Below are positions 46,139-55,319 of a stretch of DNA of 64,000 nt, piece by piece. How positions within the stretch are numbered: the first letter of the stretch is position 1; the number at the start of each line of letters is the position of its first letter. Position numbers and translations under genes: made by a program. The notes beneath the pieces were generated by a model that saw only the letters and a list, made by a program, of their open reading frames with translations, was not told the DNA's origin and ran no database searches. Source of the stretch: Tardiphaga sp. (GTDB lineage Bacteria; Pseudomonadota; Alphaproteobacteria; Rhizobiales; Xanthobacteraceae); assembly GCA_030147505.1 (NCBI GenBank), contig JASBVG010000042.1:1-64000 (forward strand). Direction: 5' to 3'.

Positions 46139-46987
46139 TTAGCTGCCGAACCGCACTGGCACCGAGAGCGGGATGCTGACACCGCCGCCGATATTTGCTG
46201 GGGGTGCGGGTACCGGACTTGCACGCCGCGCAATCGCGACGGCTTCCTGATCGAGACTTGGATCGCCCGAGCTCCCCACAAGCCTTGCACTGAGCACTCG
46301 CCCGCTACGATCGATGGTAAAGACCACCATCGCCGTGCCTCGCGCGCCGCCATGCGCCGCGCGCTTGTGGCGGTTGAGATGGGCCATGATCATGCTGCGC
46401 CATGTGGCAGGCGATGCCGACGATGACATTCCCGCTGTGGCTGCGGCATTCACAGCGGCGCGTTGCAGATCGGCGGGTTGCGGCGCCGAGGTGGCTGGCG
46501 CGTTCTGAGCATTGCGCGGCTGCGTCGACTTGCTGCGCTTCTTCGGCTTCTCCTGCTTGCGCTTGTCGTCTATCGGCTTCTCGGCCTCCGGTGGCGGCGG
46601 TTTCGCCAGCACCACTTCGGCCTTCGCATTGTCCGGCACTTCCGGAATGTCGGCCTTGGTCTCTGGCTCAGCCTCCGCGTCTGGCGTGTCGACCTGAGTT
46701 TCCGGCTGCGACGGCATTGTCGCCTGCAACATCATCATCTGATGGCCGACGGCGACATTCTCTTGCGGCGTGTCGGGCGCCACCGGCTGTGGGGCCAGTT
46801 CGATCATCACCGCCGCCGGCAGATTGGACGCCGGCATCGCCTGGCCCGGCCAATACAGCGCCGCATAGATGACGGCGCCATAAAGCACGACGGTGCAGAG
46901 CCCGGCCAGCGACCAGCGCAGCAGCAAGTGCTGCGCTGATTCCCGGTCGGAATAGTGAAGCGGTCGCGTCGCCATCATCCGGCTCAC
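46139..46987 (-). CDS. TonB-family protein (set 2, HasB-like role)
   Basis: A 282-residue energy transducer with one N-terminal helix (LAGLCTVVLYGAVIYAALYW), a Pro/Glu/Lys-rich periplasmic spacer (KPPPPEAEKPIDD, KKRSKSTQ), and a C-terminal TonB domain with GTAMVVFTIDRSGRVLSARL. It differs from set 1 in linker composition. The GTG start overlaps the exbD stop (GTGA); ATG 46978 is an alternative. Sitting in an operon with haem oxygenase and opposite the haem receptor, it probably serves that receptor, as HasB does for HasR; this is inferred from position. Confidence 0.9.
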   Translation of the reverse strand: MSRMMATRPLHYSDRESAQHLLLRWSLAGLCTVVLYGAVIYAALYWPGQAMPASNLPAAVMIELAPQPVAPDTPQENVAVGHQMMMLQATMPSQPETQVDTPDAEAEPETKADIPEVPDNAKAEVVLAKPPPPEAEKPIDDKRKQEKPKKRSKSTQPRNAQNAPATSAPQPADLQRAAVNAAATAGMSSSASPATWRSMIMAHLNRHKRAAHGGARGTAMVVFTIDRSGRVLSARLVGSSGDPSLDQEAVAIARRASPVPAPPANIGGGVSIPLSVPVRFGS

Positions 46988-47445
46988 TGCGGGTTCTGCA
47001 GCGGCATGATGCCGCCCGCGGGCGGCGCGGCGTCGAGGCCGACCAGCGCGATCTTCAGATAGCCGGCTTTGCGCAGCAGGTTCATTACGTCCATGAGGTC
47101 GCCGTAATCAACGGTCTTGTCGGCACGTAGGAAGACGCGCTCGTCGACATTACCTTTGGTCTTGCCGTCCAAGATGAATTTGAGCATGTCGCGCTGCACC
47201 GGATCGTTGCCGAGCGCGAGCGTGAGATCGCTTTTGACGGTGAGGAACAGCGGCTCGTTCGGGCGCGGCTGCGGCTGCGCATTGGAGGCCGGCAGATCGA
47301 CGGTCACATCGACCGTCGAGAGCGGCGCTGCCACCATGAAGATGATGAGCAGCACCAGCATCACATCGATAAAGGGTGTGACATTGATCTCGTGATTTTC
47401 CGCGAGATCGGCGGTCTCGGCGCTAGCTTTCAAACTGCCCGCCAT
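46984..47445 (-). CDS. exbD: Biopolymer transport protein ExbD (set 2)
   Basis: A 153-residue ExbD with ENHEINVTPFIDVMLVLLII holding the conserved proton-path Asp near residue 24, one membrane helix, and a periplasmic domain with an Ala/Pro-rich end. ATG 47445 gives the family N-terminus; a start at 47484 would add 13 arginine-rich residues from inside the exbB end. It follows exbB by four bases and overlaps tonB. Confidence 0.95.
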   Translation of the reverse strand: MAGSLKASAETADLAENHEINVTPFIDVMLVLLIIFMVAAPLSTVDVTVDLPASNAQPQPRPNEPLFLTVKSDLTLALGNDPVQRDMLKFILDGKTKGNVDERVFLRADKTVDYGDLMDVMNLLRKAGYLKIALVGLDAAPPAGGIMPLQNPQ

Positions 47446-47449
47446 GACC

Positions 47450-48388
47450 CTATTCCGCCGCGCGCGACAATTCGACCGGCACACGCCGATAATCGAGCTC
47501 GCGGCTCACCAGCCGCTCCACGCCGGCCGAGGCATCGGCGAGCAGATGCCGATAGCCGGCGATCGCGCGCGCAAAGGCATTGTAAACAATCACCGCCGGG
47601 ATGGCCGCCACGAGGCCGATCGCAGTCGCCAGCAGTGCTTCGGCAATTCCGGGTGCAACGACGGCAAGATTGGTGGTCTGCGTCTCGCTGATCCCGATAA
47701 AGGCATTCATGATGCCCCACACAGTGCCGAACAGCCCGACGAATGGCGCCGTCGCCCCGATCGTCGCGAGGATGCCGGTACCCACACTCATGCGCCGGCC
47801 CGCGTCGGCCTCGACCCGCGACAACCGCGAGGTGACGCGCTCGTTGATGCCATTGCCAGCTATACGCGCGATAACGCCCGAGGAGATGCGGAGCTCGTCG
47901 GCCGCTTCCAGCACCATGACTGCGGCCGTGTCGCGTTCGTTGGTGATTATCTCGGCCGCATGGGCCAGGTGATCTGCGGCGAGGATACCGGCGATGCCGC
48001 GCCGCAGCTGGCGCCGCGCCAGCGTCAGTTCGACAGCCTTGGCCAGCCAGATCACCCATGTGGCCAGCGAGGCCGCAGCAAGACCAATCATCACGGTCTT
48101 GACGATGATGTCGGCCGCCATGAACATGCCCCATGGCGACAGGTTATGCGGCAGCTTCGCTGTCGCCGCCTTTGCCGGCTGCTGGAGCGCCGGCGATGCG
48201 CCGGGCACAGCCGTCTCGCCCGCCGGCGCGTGCAGAGATGATGATACGTCTTGCGTCAGGGGCTGCACGGATGCTGCCGGCGCTTGCGTATGTGCGGGCG
48301 ATGCACAGAGCAACGCAACCAAGATGATCGCGCAAAGGCGTTTTCCGATCATAAGACGACATGTTCGTACCAGCAGATTGACCGACAT
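47450..48388 (-). CDS. exbB: Biopolymer transport protein ExbB (set 2)
   Basis: A 312-residue ExbB. A signal-like segment ([19 protein letters not shown]) is followed by an Ala/Pro-rich periplasmic stretch. The motor core has [19 protein letters not shown] and [21 protein letters not shown], nearly the same as set 1, so the two loci are paralogous copies. I used the ATG at 48388, preceded by AAGAAGGG; ATG 48352 is a second option. It is in the haem-oxygenase operon. Confidence 0.94.
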   Translation of the reverse strand: MSVNLLVRTCRLMIGKRLCAIILVALLCASPAHTQAPAASVQPLTQDVSSSLHAPAGETAVPGASPALQQPAKAATAKLPHNLSPWGMFMAADIIVKTVMIGLAAASLATWVIWLAKAVELTLARRQLRRGIAGILAADHLAHAAEIITNERDTAAVMVLEAADELRISSGVIARIAGNGINERVTSRLSRVEADAGRRMSVGTGILATIGATAPFVGLFGTVWGIMNAFIGISETQTTNLAVVAPGIAEALLATAIGLVAAIPAVIVYNAFARAIAGYRHLLADASAGVERLVSRELDYRRVPVELSRAAE

Positions 48389-48405
48389 CACGACCCTTCT
48401 TTTGA

Positions 48406-48609
48406 TCACTGGAGATGATCCCGGAAAAGATCGGACGGCGACGCCCACCATTCGGACGCGGTGCTCGCCTTTCTACGTAGGCGCAGCCAGTCATCCAACC
48501 ACGACGAGGTCGGCAGCAGGCACAGCAGCAGGCCAGCAACCATCGCGGCGAAAAAAACGGCGTTTGCAAGCAGATCTGCAGTTGTGAGGTTCATAGCAAT
48601 GACCTTCAT
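48406..48609 (-). CDS. Small predicted membrane protein in the haem operon
   Basis: A 67-residue frame between haem oxygenase and exbB. Its ATG overlaps the TGA of haem oxygenase (ATGA), good evidence for coupled translation. One membrane helix is predicted ([21 protein letters not shown]), followed by a Trp/Arg-rich cytoplasmic or periplasmic tail ([14 protein letters not shown]). I do not recognise the family. It could be an accessory subunit of the ExbB motor or of haem handling. A second start at 48594 is possible. Confidence 0.6.
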   Translation of the reverse strand: MKVIAMNLTTADLLANAVFFAAMVAGLLLCLLPTSSWLDDWLRLRRKASTASEWWASPSDLFRDHLQ

Positions 48610-49235
48610 GCGACGCGGACCGGCGCGGCGTCGACGCGTGGCAACAGCGCCTCCACAAGATGGCGGACCCGCGCGAATGCCGCACGGCCGCCATCGATCA
48701 TCTGCTGCTCTTCCGCCGGAACGAGGCCAACTTCGTCGAGCGCCGCAGTGAAGGTCTTCCAGGACCTGCCCCAGCCCTCCGGCGCTGCTGCCAGATGCCG
48801 CGCGCCAAAGCTCTCGGACAATCCAAGCTTGGCAGCATCTTTGAGGAGAAAGGCCGCGCCGAGATTGGATCCTTCCGCAACATATAGCCAGCCAAGCGCC
48901 CTGGGAATGTCGGGATCTGACCCGAACGCCGGCGCAGCCATAGCATCAGGAGGCCCGGCTCCCAAATCGGCCAGATCCTGCGTGATCAGGCCAAGTCGCC
49001 GGCGACCCGGCAGGTCAGGCAACACGCTTGCCAACGCGGTGTTCTCATACAGCGGATCGATATCGCGGTGAAACTGATACTGGACCTGGAGAAACGCGAC
49101 GTAACGGATACGATCGGCAAACGGAAGGCCTGCCATGATCCGTTCGTCGAGGGCGTCATGCAATTCACTTGTCTGCAATCGCAATCGTCCTGCACGACGG
49201 GGTTCGGACTCAGCAAGAAAATCGGATGCACTCAT
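48606..49235 (-). CDS. Haem oxygenase (biliverdin-producing)
   Basis: A 209-residue cytoplasmic enzyme that opens haem to biliverdin, CO and free iron, the final step of using haem as an iron source. The proximal ligand His26 is in TSELHDALDE, and the distal helix carries GWLYVAEGSNLGAAFL, typical of the bacterial HemO/BphO branch. No bacteriophytochrome is beside it, and its operon partners are exbB, exbD and tonB, which favours an iron-uptake role over pigment synthesis. It is the first gene of that operon. Confidence 0.9.
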   Translation of the reverse strand: MSASDFLAESEPRRAGRLRLQTSELHDALDERIMAGLPFADRIRYVAFLQVQYQFHRDIDPLYENTALASVLPDLPGRRRLGLITQDLADLGAGPPDAMAAPAFGSDPDIPRALGWLYVAEGSNLGAAFLLKDAAKLGLSESFGARHLAAAPEGWGRSWKTFTAALDEVGLVPAEEQQMIDGGRAAFARVRHLVEALLPRVDAAPVRVA

Positions 49236-49835
49236 TCCACACTCTCATCGTTACGCGCCGGCAACTCAACAATTGCGAGCAAAGCCAAAGTTAGCTGCTA
49301 AAAGATAATACGAACGAGGATCCGTTGAGCCCCATCAGTTTAGAATGAATCTGACGATGACCGTTTCTCGGCGTCTACACGGTCGGAATGCCCATGCTAG
49401 TGCTTTGCACCTGGATGTTCGCCGCATTCAATAAAGCTGATCGCACCGCTCTGCACCAGCGACGCCGACATCCGCGTTCGATGTGAAGGTTTTCCAGTCC
49501 GAACCAGTCGGCACACGCTTGAGTGGAGACCCGGTCAGCTATACTATTCTGTAGCGGTCTATTTCTTGTACAGCGCCGTGATAGCTGGCAGGCGGTGTGG
49601 ACTGGATCTATGAAGCCTGAGTCATCTTCAGTTTCGTCCTTGGCTGGACATGCGGTCGGATCGAACTTAGATCTGGTAAGGCTAACCGCGGACGATAGCT
49701 CGTGCCGATTCGCTTCGGTTGGATGGGATGGTAGATGGCCAATCGCTTCAATGCCCGGCAAACACCCTCGTCCGAACGGCAGCCAGCTTCTAGCCTATCC
49801 GATGAGCTTCCCGAATGTCGGGTGACACCTAGCCG
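49236..49835. other. Divergent regulatory region of the haem locus
   Basis: These 600 bases lie between the haem-oxygenase operon and the sigma-factor gene. Several frames of 70-150 codons run through here on both strands, none with a ribosome site or family match. Base composition is lower in GC than the genes. It contains an iron-control-element-like half palindrome near 49,339. Confidence 0.5.
49339..49355. promoter_or_regulatory. Iron-control-element-like motif upstream of haem oxygenase and sigma factor
   Basis: TTTAGAA-TGA-ATCTGAC has a perfect first half-site of the TTTAGAA-N3-TTCTAAA pattern and a 4/7 second half. It lies 104 bases upstream of the haem oxygenase start, a fitting place for iron control. 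Alone the match is weak. Confidence 0.35.
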
Positions 49836-50369
49836 ATGACGGGTTGGACACATTCGATCGCCGCGTTGTTCGCAGAGCATCGCACCCGCCTGGAAGCACT
49901 TGTGCGACGGCGTATCCGCGATCGGGATGCTGCCTCTGACATCGTGCAGGACGTGTTTACCCGCGTGTTCGTCGCCGGCACGCGAGGCTCTGCTGAAGAT
50001 GATCGCCGCGTGCTCTACACCGCCGCGCGCAATGCCGTCATCGATCACAATCGCATCCTGTCGGGCCGGCAATCGGTTCTCGCGGCGCTGATGCCCGAGC
50101 AGGTCGTCGCCTCGCCAGTGTCAGAAGACAGGGCCCTGGAATCCCGCGAGGCGATCGCCGCGCTCGACCGGGCCCTCATGACACTGCCGCCACGCAGCCG
50201 TGATGTATTCATCGGCCGGCGGGTGCATGGCGAAAGCAATGCGCAGATCGCCCAGCGCCTGGGCATTTCCACTAGTGCTGTCGAAAAGCACCTCCTGCGC
50301 GCCATGCAGCACTGCCGTCGGGCGATCGCCGCCCATCTCGATGCAGACAGAGAAATTCCGAAACCATGA
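49836..50369 (+). CDS. ECF sigma factor, FecI/HasI-type
   Basis: A 177-residue extracytoplasmic-function sigma factor. Region 2 (residues about 10-75) has DAASDIVQDVFTRVFV, and region 4 (about 115-165) has LPPRSRDVFIGRRVHGESNAQIAQRLGIS, with a helix-turn-helix. It is followed by a FecR-type regulator and a receptor with a signalling domain, so it should direct RNA polymerase to the receptor and haemophore genes when the receptor is occupied. In Has systems the equivalent gene is hasI. Confidence 0.94.
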   Translation: MTGWTHSIAALFAEHRTRLEALVRRRIRDRDAASDIVQDVFTRVFVAGTRGSAEDDRRVLYTAARNAVIDHNRILSGRQSVLAALMPEQVVASPVSEDRALESREAIAALDRALMTLPPRSRDVFIGRRVHGESNAQIAQRLGISTSAVEKHLLRAMQHCRRAIAAHLDADREIPKP

Positions 50370-50471
50370 TGTGGCTTCGATGATCTGGCTCGTTATAGGG
50401 ATAGGAGAGCTTAGAATAGGTCCAGCCCCCGTAGCAGGACGCGCCGCACGACGTGACCAGAAGGCTGACTG

Positions 50472-51449
50472 ATGAAACAACGCTTGCAGCCCGAAAAACA
50501 TCTTCAGCCCACGCAAGCGCAGCGCGCTGCGGCCGATCTGTGGCTCATCCGGCGCGACGGCAATGGCAGCACCGCCGACGAAGCTTCGTTTCAGCGATGG
50601 CTGGGCGAAGATACCCGCCACGTGATAGCCTATCGCGAGGCCGCGCTGTTATGGACCCATTTGGAAGCACCAGCCGCCCGACTCGCGGATCAAACGCGCC
50701 TGGCAGCGAGAAGACAGCGCAACATGGTCGGCCGCGGCCTTTTCCGTTGGTGGGCTACGCTGCCACTGACCACGGCAGCCGCCGCTACGGCCTTCGTCTG
50801 GATCGCCTATCCGTCGATATTCGAGAACATTGGCGCAGATATCGTCACGGCCCGCGGTGAGGCGACCATACGTGAGCTCCCAGACGGATCGCGCCTCACC
50901 ATCGGCGCCGACTCCGCGCTCGATCTCGATTTCAAGGATGGCCGTCGACGCGTCGTGATACGGCGCGGCGAGGCATTTTTCGACGTTAAGCCCGGCCCGG
51001 CGCCTTTTTTCGTGAACGGCGGCGATAGCGAAGTCCGCGTCCTCGGCACCGCATTCAATGTCGACCGGACAACGGATGGCGTCGATGTCGCGGTGAAGCG
51101 CGGATCGGTGGCCGTCGCCGACCCCACGCATCGCTCGGTCACGCTGACCGCCGACCAGCATGTTGCCATCGCTGACGGCCAGCTCGGCAAGGTCGGATCC
51201 GGCGATCTCGACAATCGCCTGGCATGGATCTCCGGACGCCTGGTGTTCGACCGTGCGCCTCTGCACCGTGTCGTCGCGACCCTGCAGCGTCAGACACGCA
51301 GTCGCATCGTCGTCCGCGGCGGTTACGCCGACCTGGAAATTTCAGGCACGTTCCCGACGGCCAATGTCGATGACAGCCTCGCCGCCATCGCGGCCATGAT
51401 CGATGGCAGGATCGCTCATCTGACGCCGTGGGTCACGGTGATCTACTGA
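50472..51449 (+). CDS. FecR/HasS-type anti-sigma regulator
   Basis: A 325-residue inner-membrane regulator. The cytoplasmic N-terminus with AADLWLIRRDGNGSTADEASFQRWL is the sigma-binding DUF4880 domain. One helix (WATLPLTTAAAATAFVWIAY, near 95-115) crosses the membrane. The periplasmic FecR domain includes TARGEATIRELPDGSRLTIG, and a C-terminal STN-like domain (FDRAPLHRVVATLQRQT) contacts the receptor. It transmits the occupied-receptor signal to the sigma factor. Confidence 0.94.
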   Translation: MKQRLQPEKHLQPTQAQRAAADLWLIRRDGNGSTADEASFQRWLGEDTRHVIAYREAALLWTHLEAPAARLADQTRLAARRQRNMVGRGLFRWWATLPLTTAAAATAFVWIAYPSIFENIGADIVTARGEATIRELPDGSRLTIGADSALDLDFKDGRRRVVIRRGEAFFDVKPGPAPFFVNGGDSEVRVLGTAFNVDRTTDGVDVAVKRGSVAVADPTHRSVTLTADQHVAIADGQLGKVGSGDLDNRLAWISGRLVFDRAPLHRVVATLQRQTRSRIVVRGGYADLEISGTFPTANVDDSLAAIAAMIDGRIAHLTPWVTVIY

Positions 51450-51461
51450 ACGTCCATCAAC

Positions 51462-51478
51462 TTTATCGACATTCTAAA
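51462..51478. promoter_or_regulatory. Iron-control-element-like motif before the haem receptor
   Basis: TTTATCG-ACA-TTCTAAA matches the TTTAGAA-N3-TTCTAAA palindrome at 11 of 14 positions, with a perfect right half. It lies in the 148-base gap between fecR and the receptor start, suggesting iron control of the receptor apart from the sigma factor. Confidence 0.4.
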
Positions 51479-51597
51479 TATGATGGCGCCCATCGTCGTG
51501 TGGGTTCGACCGGATGACTCGTTGATTGCGGTGGGGAGCAGATGCTTCCAGCTGCACTGCCGTAGTGCGGCAGGCATCGTGTCAGTGGGGCGAGCGT

Positions 51598-54258
51598 ATG
51601 ATGACGTTGCGTGGAAAAAGCTTGGTCGGCCATCTGGCAGGCGGATTGATCGGCGTTCTGCCATGGGTGCTAACGGCGCCGGCTGCAGCGCAGAACACCG
51701 AAGCCCCGATCGGAGCCACCTCCCCCATCACGCGCAGCGACGGTACCTTTTTGCTCGACATCCCCGCCAAGCCGCTTGCTGCCGCAATCGCCGATCTCGG
51801 CGCGGCCAGCGGCTGGCGCATTCTTTATACGGCCCGGATTGCGCCCGGCATGCGCAGCCAGCCGGTGCGTGGCACCTATACAGTCGAGGCCGCGCTGGCG
51901 CAGTTGCTCGCCGGCAGCGGTTTCTCGCATCGCGTCACCGGGCCGAAATCCGCGGTGCTGCTCGATCCCGCGCAAAGCTATGCCGGCCCAGCCCTGTCCG
52001 GCGATGTCGTGCAACTCGATACCATCCACGTCGAGGGCGCGCGCAACGCCAATAACGGCTCCGGCTATCAGGGCACTCCGGACTGGGTCTATCAGACCCC
52101 CGCCGCCGTGAGCGTGGTCTCGCGTGAAGCGATCGACAGCAATCCGGGTCGCAATGCGCGCGACCTGCTCGACAATGTCGCAGGCGTTTATGCCAATCGC
52201 TCGGAAGCGCAGAACCCCGGCATCAGCGTCAATATCCGCGGATTGCAGGATCAGGATCGTATCGCCAGCATGATCGACGGCGCGCGACAGAACTTCCAGC
52301 GCAGCTCGCATGGCGCAACCCAGCGCACCTATGTGGAATCCGCCTTCCTTCGCGATATCTATGTCGAGAAGAGCACCACGTCCGGCGCCGGAAGCGCCGG
52401 CGCGCTCGGCGGCTCGGTGAATTATCGGACCGTCATTGCCGATGATCTTATCGCACCTGGCAAGCAGTATGGCGGCTTCGCCAATGCCACCACCGGCACC
52501 AACAAGTATAATTTCGACGGAGCGACGGCGGCTGCGATCCGCGTATCCGAGCGATTCTCGGTTCTCGCAGGCGTCAGCTACAAGAATATCGGCGCCTATG
52601 AAATCGGCAAGAACGGTTCGCTCGGCGGCGGCACCACCTATGCCGGCGACGTCCTGCTCTATTCCGGTCAGGAGGTGTTCTCGACCATCCTCAAGGCCGA
52701 AGCACGGACAACGGAAGACGTGAAGATCACGCTCGGCTGGATCCACAATGACTCGCGCTTCGGCACCGGAAATTTCGACTCCACGATTCAGGCCGGCGGT
52801 ATGTCCAAAGCGGATGAGAAGGTCATCAACGACACCTTCACCTCGGCGCTGGACTGGAAGCCCGATAACGAACTGATCGATCTCAGGGTCCGGCTGTACT
52901 ACAACAACCTCAAGAACGACCGGGTCTCCACCGGCACACTGGTGACCTCGGGGCCATCCAATTTCGTGTTCTCGACGATCGGTGGCAGCGTCGACAACAC
53001 CAGCCGCTTCGACACGGCGATCGGAGCGCTCGCGCTCAATTACGGCATGGAAGCCTTCAGCGACGCCGGCAGGACCAAGCTGCAGCAGGGCTATGTCGCG
53101 TCCAACGGCGTGGACTATTCGAGCACGCTGACCGGCGGCACGCCAAGCGGCAACCGCGACGTCATCAGCGGTTTCGGAAGCGCAACCCTGAAGCCGACGG
53201 AATGGGTCACCCTGACCGGCGGCGTCCGCTACGACTGGTATCACCTCGCCGGCATGACTACGATCTACGGCGACTTGCAGCCGGGCCCCGTGATCGGACA
53301 GCTGATGACCGATCCCGGGCGTCCGCCCATCTGCAACGCCCGCGGTTGTGGCCCGGCGATTCCACCCACATTCGTTCCGATCTACGGTCCGGGCTTTTAT
53401 CCACGCTACGATGTCAACGTCGATAATTCCGGCGGCGCCTGGCTGCCGAACTTCACGGTGGCATTTCAACCCACCGACTGGCTGCAGCCTTTCGCAAAAT
53501 ACGCCAAGAGCTATCGGCCGCCGACGGTGATGGAATCGTTCCTGAATGGCGGACACGATGTGAACGTCATCACCACCTATGCGCCAAATCCGTTTCTGCA
53601 GCCGGAGCGTGGCGACACCTATGAAGCCGGCTTCAACGTTCTGTCCAATGCGGTCCTGACGGAGCGCGATTCTTTCCGCTTCAAGGTCGCCGGCTTCTAC
53701 CGCGAGATCGTCGACTATATCAGCATCGGCAGAATCCAGAACGCAGAAGCGAACCAGCGCTATGAATCCTATGTGAATCTCGACGGCGTTACGCGCATGA
53801 AGGGCTTCGAGATCGAAGGCAACTACGATGCACGCTCCGTCTATGTCGGCGGCACGATCACCGGCATCGATACCGATTTCGCCGATAGCTACATCTCGCC
53901 GTCGGGCCGCGTGACGCCGATCAACAGCGGCCTCGGCACCACCGTGATCTTCCAGCCACCGAAACTACGCGTCACCATCGATGCCGGCATCCGACTGCTC
54001 GACGAGAAGCTGACGCTGGGCGCGCGAATGGTCGACGTGTCGGAGACGGTCCCTGCTCTGGGTTCGCTGCGCAGCGGCTACGAGATGCCGGGCTATCGCG
54101 TGTACGACATCTACGGCTCCTACATCATCGACGAGAGCCTCAAGCTCCGTTTCGCGGTCACCAACCTAACCGACCTCGCCTATGCACCAGGGCTCGGTGC
54201 GAACTTCTACGCTGCGCCGGGCCGTACAGCCACAGCTTCCGTGAACTACAAATTCTAG
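51598..54258 (+). CDS. TonB-dependent haem/haemophore receptor with N-terminal signalling domain (HasR-like)
   Basis: An 886-residue outer-membrane receptor. After a signal peptide (LVGHLAGGLIGVLPWVLTAP, cut after AAAQ) comes an STN signalling domain (residues about 50-115, LDIPAKPLAAAIADLGAASG), typical of receptors that signal to FecR. Next is the plug, with VNIRGLQDQDRIASMIDGAR, and a 22-strand barrel ending SVNYKF. The haem-receptor features YRPPTVMESF (FRAP-like) and NPFLQPERG (NPNL-like) are present; the usual His between them is in GGHDVNV. Followed by haemophore genes, it is best seen as a HasR counterpart. ATG 51598 follows GGGG. Confidence 0.9.
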   Translation: MMTLRGKSLVGHLAGGLIGVLPWVLTAPAAAQNTEAPIGATSPITRSDGTFLLDIPAKPLAAAIADLGAASGWRILYTARIAPGMRSQPVRGTYTVEAALAQLLAGSGFSHRVTGPKSAVLLDPAQSYAGPALSGDVVQLDTIHVEGARNANNGSGYQGTPDWVYQTPAAVSVVSREAIDSNPGRNARDLLDNVAGVYANRSEAQNPGISVNIRGLQDQDRIASMIDGARQNFQRSSHGATQRTYVESAFLRDIYVEKSTTSGAGSAGALGGSVNYRTVIADDLIAPGKQYGGFANATTGTNKYNFDGATAAAIRVSERFSVLAGVSYKNIGAYEIGKNGSLGGGTTYAGDVLLYSGQEVFSTILKAEARTTEDVKITLGWIHNDSRFGTGNFDSTIQAGGMSKADEKVINDTFTSALDWKPDNELIDLRVRLYYNNLKNDRVSTGTLVTSGPSNFVFSTIGGSVDNTSRFDTAIGALALNYGMEAFSDAGRTKLQQGYVASNGVDYSSTLTGGTPSGNRDVISGFGSATLKPTEWVTLTGGVRYDWYHLAGMTTIYGDLQPGPVIGQLMTDPGRPPICNARGCGPAIPPTFVPIYGPGFYPRYDVNVDNSGGAWLPNFTVAFQPTDWLQPFAKYAKSYRPPTVMESFLNGGHDVNVITTYAPNPFLQPERGDTYEAGFNVLSNAVLTERDSFRFKVAGFYREIVDYISIGRIQNAEANQRYESYVNLDGVTRMKGFEIEGNYDARSVYVGGTITGIDTDFADSYISPSGRVTPINSGLGTTVIFQPPKLRVTIDAGIRLLDEKLTLGARMVDVSETVPALGSLRSGYEMPGYRVYDIYGSYIIDESLKLRFAVTNLTDLAYAPGLGANFYAAPGRTATASVNYKF

Positions 54259-54328
54259 TTACGCGACTGGATAGAACCACACTCCCGTAAAGACATCAGA
54301 ATTCGCGTCACCGAGGCGAGTTCAAGGA

Positions 54329-54375
54329 ATTCCCGACTCTATTGCCGGGAATGGGTGGCCCGTCGCCTGACGGGC
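54329..54375 (+). promoter_or_regulatory. Two hairpins in the leader of the first haemophore gene
   Basis: ATTCCCG (54329-54335) pairs with CGGGAAT (54346-54352), and GCCCGTC (54358-54364) with GACGGGC (54369-54375) over a four-base loop. They sit just before the GGAAAGG ribosome site of the first hasA-like gene and could be an RNA-processing or stabilising site that lets haemophore expression differ from that of the receptor. Confidence 0.5.
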
Positions 54376-54401
54376 AAAACAAGCAGGAAAGGTTATCGAT
54401 C

Positions 54402-55217
54402 ATGGCACTCAACATTCAGCTCACTGCCGCAAGCAGTAATCTGGCGACCTATCTTCCGGCCTACGACGCCGCCTTCACCTATAACGGAAACGGCTGGTTC
54501 TCCACCTCGTTCACCGGTCAGGACCAATGGTCGGCTGGCTTCGATACGGAAGGTACCGACAACAACCTGCCCTCCGCCATCATGAACATCTATGACTACA
54601 CTTACACGCCGGGTGCGTTCAACGGGCAGGTGCAGTCGCTCACGCTCGGTCGCAATCTCGAATATGTGCCGGCCACCGATCTGTGGGTGCAAGATCAGGA
54701 ACTGATCATCACCAACAGCACGGGCTACATGCCGGTCACGACCGACTTCAACCAGGCGATCTATTCGCTGTCGCATGGCGGACAGATTGATGGCGGTACA
54801 TTCTTCGGCCAGTCCTTCGCCGGCCTGACCGACTATTTTGCCGAACAAGGCACCAACCAGACCGGCACGGCAGGCGACGACGTGCTGCTCAGCTTTGCCG
54901 GCAACGACGTCATGACAGGCAACGGCGCGGTCCTCGTCGATGCCTTCCGCTGGACTGCAGCCTACTACGACACCGCAGCGGGAACGGCAGAGCAGGGCTG
55001 GGGTAATGACACCATCACTGACTTCTTCGATGGCGCCGACCAGATCCAGCTCTATGGTTTCGGCTGGGCCAACAACGCCGCGTTCCAGGCGGCAGGCGGC
55101 AGCATTTCCGGCAACGTCATCACTTATGTGGATTCCGTCAACAGCATCACCAGCACGATCACGGTGAACTTCGCGGGCGGCGGCACGCTCGACTGGAGCG
55201 ACGTCGCCTTCGCATAA
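54402..55217 (+). CDS. HasA-like haemophore with RTX-type C-terminal region (copy 1)
   Basis: A predicted secreted haem-binding protein of 271 residues, longer than classical HasA (about 190-205). Residues 1-160 follow the HasA pattern: NIQLTAASSNLATYLPAYDAAF, then GWFSTSFTGQDQWSAGF, and YDYTYTPG (Tyr66/Tyr68) where HasA has its axial Tyr75 loop, followed by GQVQSLTLGRNLEY. The His32 and His83 equivalents are absent; the only His is in SLSHGG. From about residue 162 it continues GTAGDDVLLSFAGND, an RTX-like nonapeptide region, and ends in a type I secretion-like tail. No N-terminal signal is present, as expected for ABC-exported HasA. Confidence 0.85.
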   Translation: MALNIQLTAASSNLATYLPAYDAAFTYNGNGWFSTSFTGQDQWSAGFDTEGTDNNLPSAIMNIYDYTYTPGAFNGQVQSLTLGRNLEYVPATDLWVQDQELIITNSTGYMPVTTDFNQAIYSLSHGGQIDGGTFFGQSFAGLTDYFAEQGTNQTGTAGDDVLLSFAGNDVMTGNGAVLVDAFRWTAAYYDTAAGTAEQGWGNDTITDFFDGADQIQLYGFGWANNAAFQAAGGSISGNVITYVDSVNSITSTITVNFAGGGTLDWSDVAFA

Positions 55218-55247
55218 GGCGGCGCAGCACGACGCTGTCATGACTTC

Positions 55248-55277
55248 GGCTGACGCGGCGCCCGCGTCGCGTCAGCC
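55248..55277 (+). terminator. Hairpin between the two haemophore genes (attenuator-like)
   Basis: GGCTGACGCG (55248-55257) pairs perfectly with CGCGTCAGCC (55268-55277), followed by TTTCG. It could partly stop transcription or protect the upstream mRNA, raising copy 1 over later genes. Confidence 0.55.
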
Positions 55278-55319
55278 TTTCGTCCATCGCGGATCATCCA
55301 AATCTTCAACGGAGCGACC

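Noticed and set aside
49523-49825. A 100-codon plus-strand frame upstream of the sigma factor
   Set aside because: No ribosome site, atypical codon use and no recognised domain; better seen as regulatory sequence.
51670-53556. A 628-codon minus-strand frame opposite the haem receptor
   Set aside because: The plus-strand receptor is unmistakable; the opposite frame has Arg/Asp/Gly-biased composition typical of an antisense shadow.
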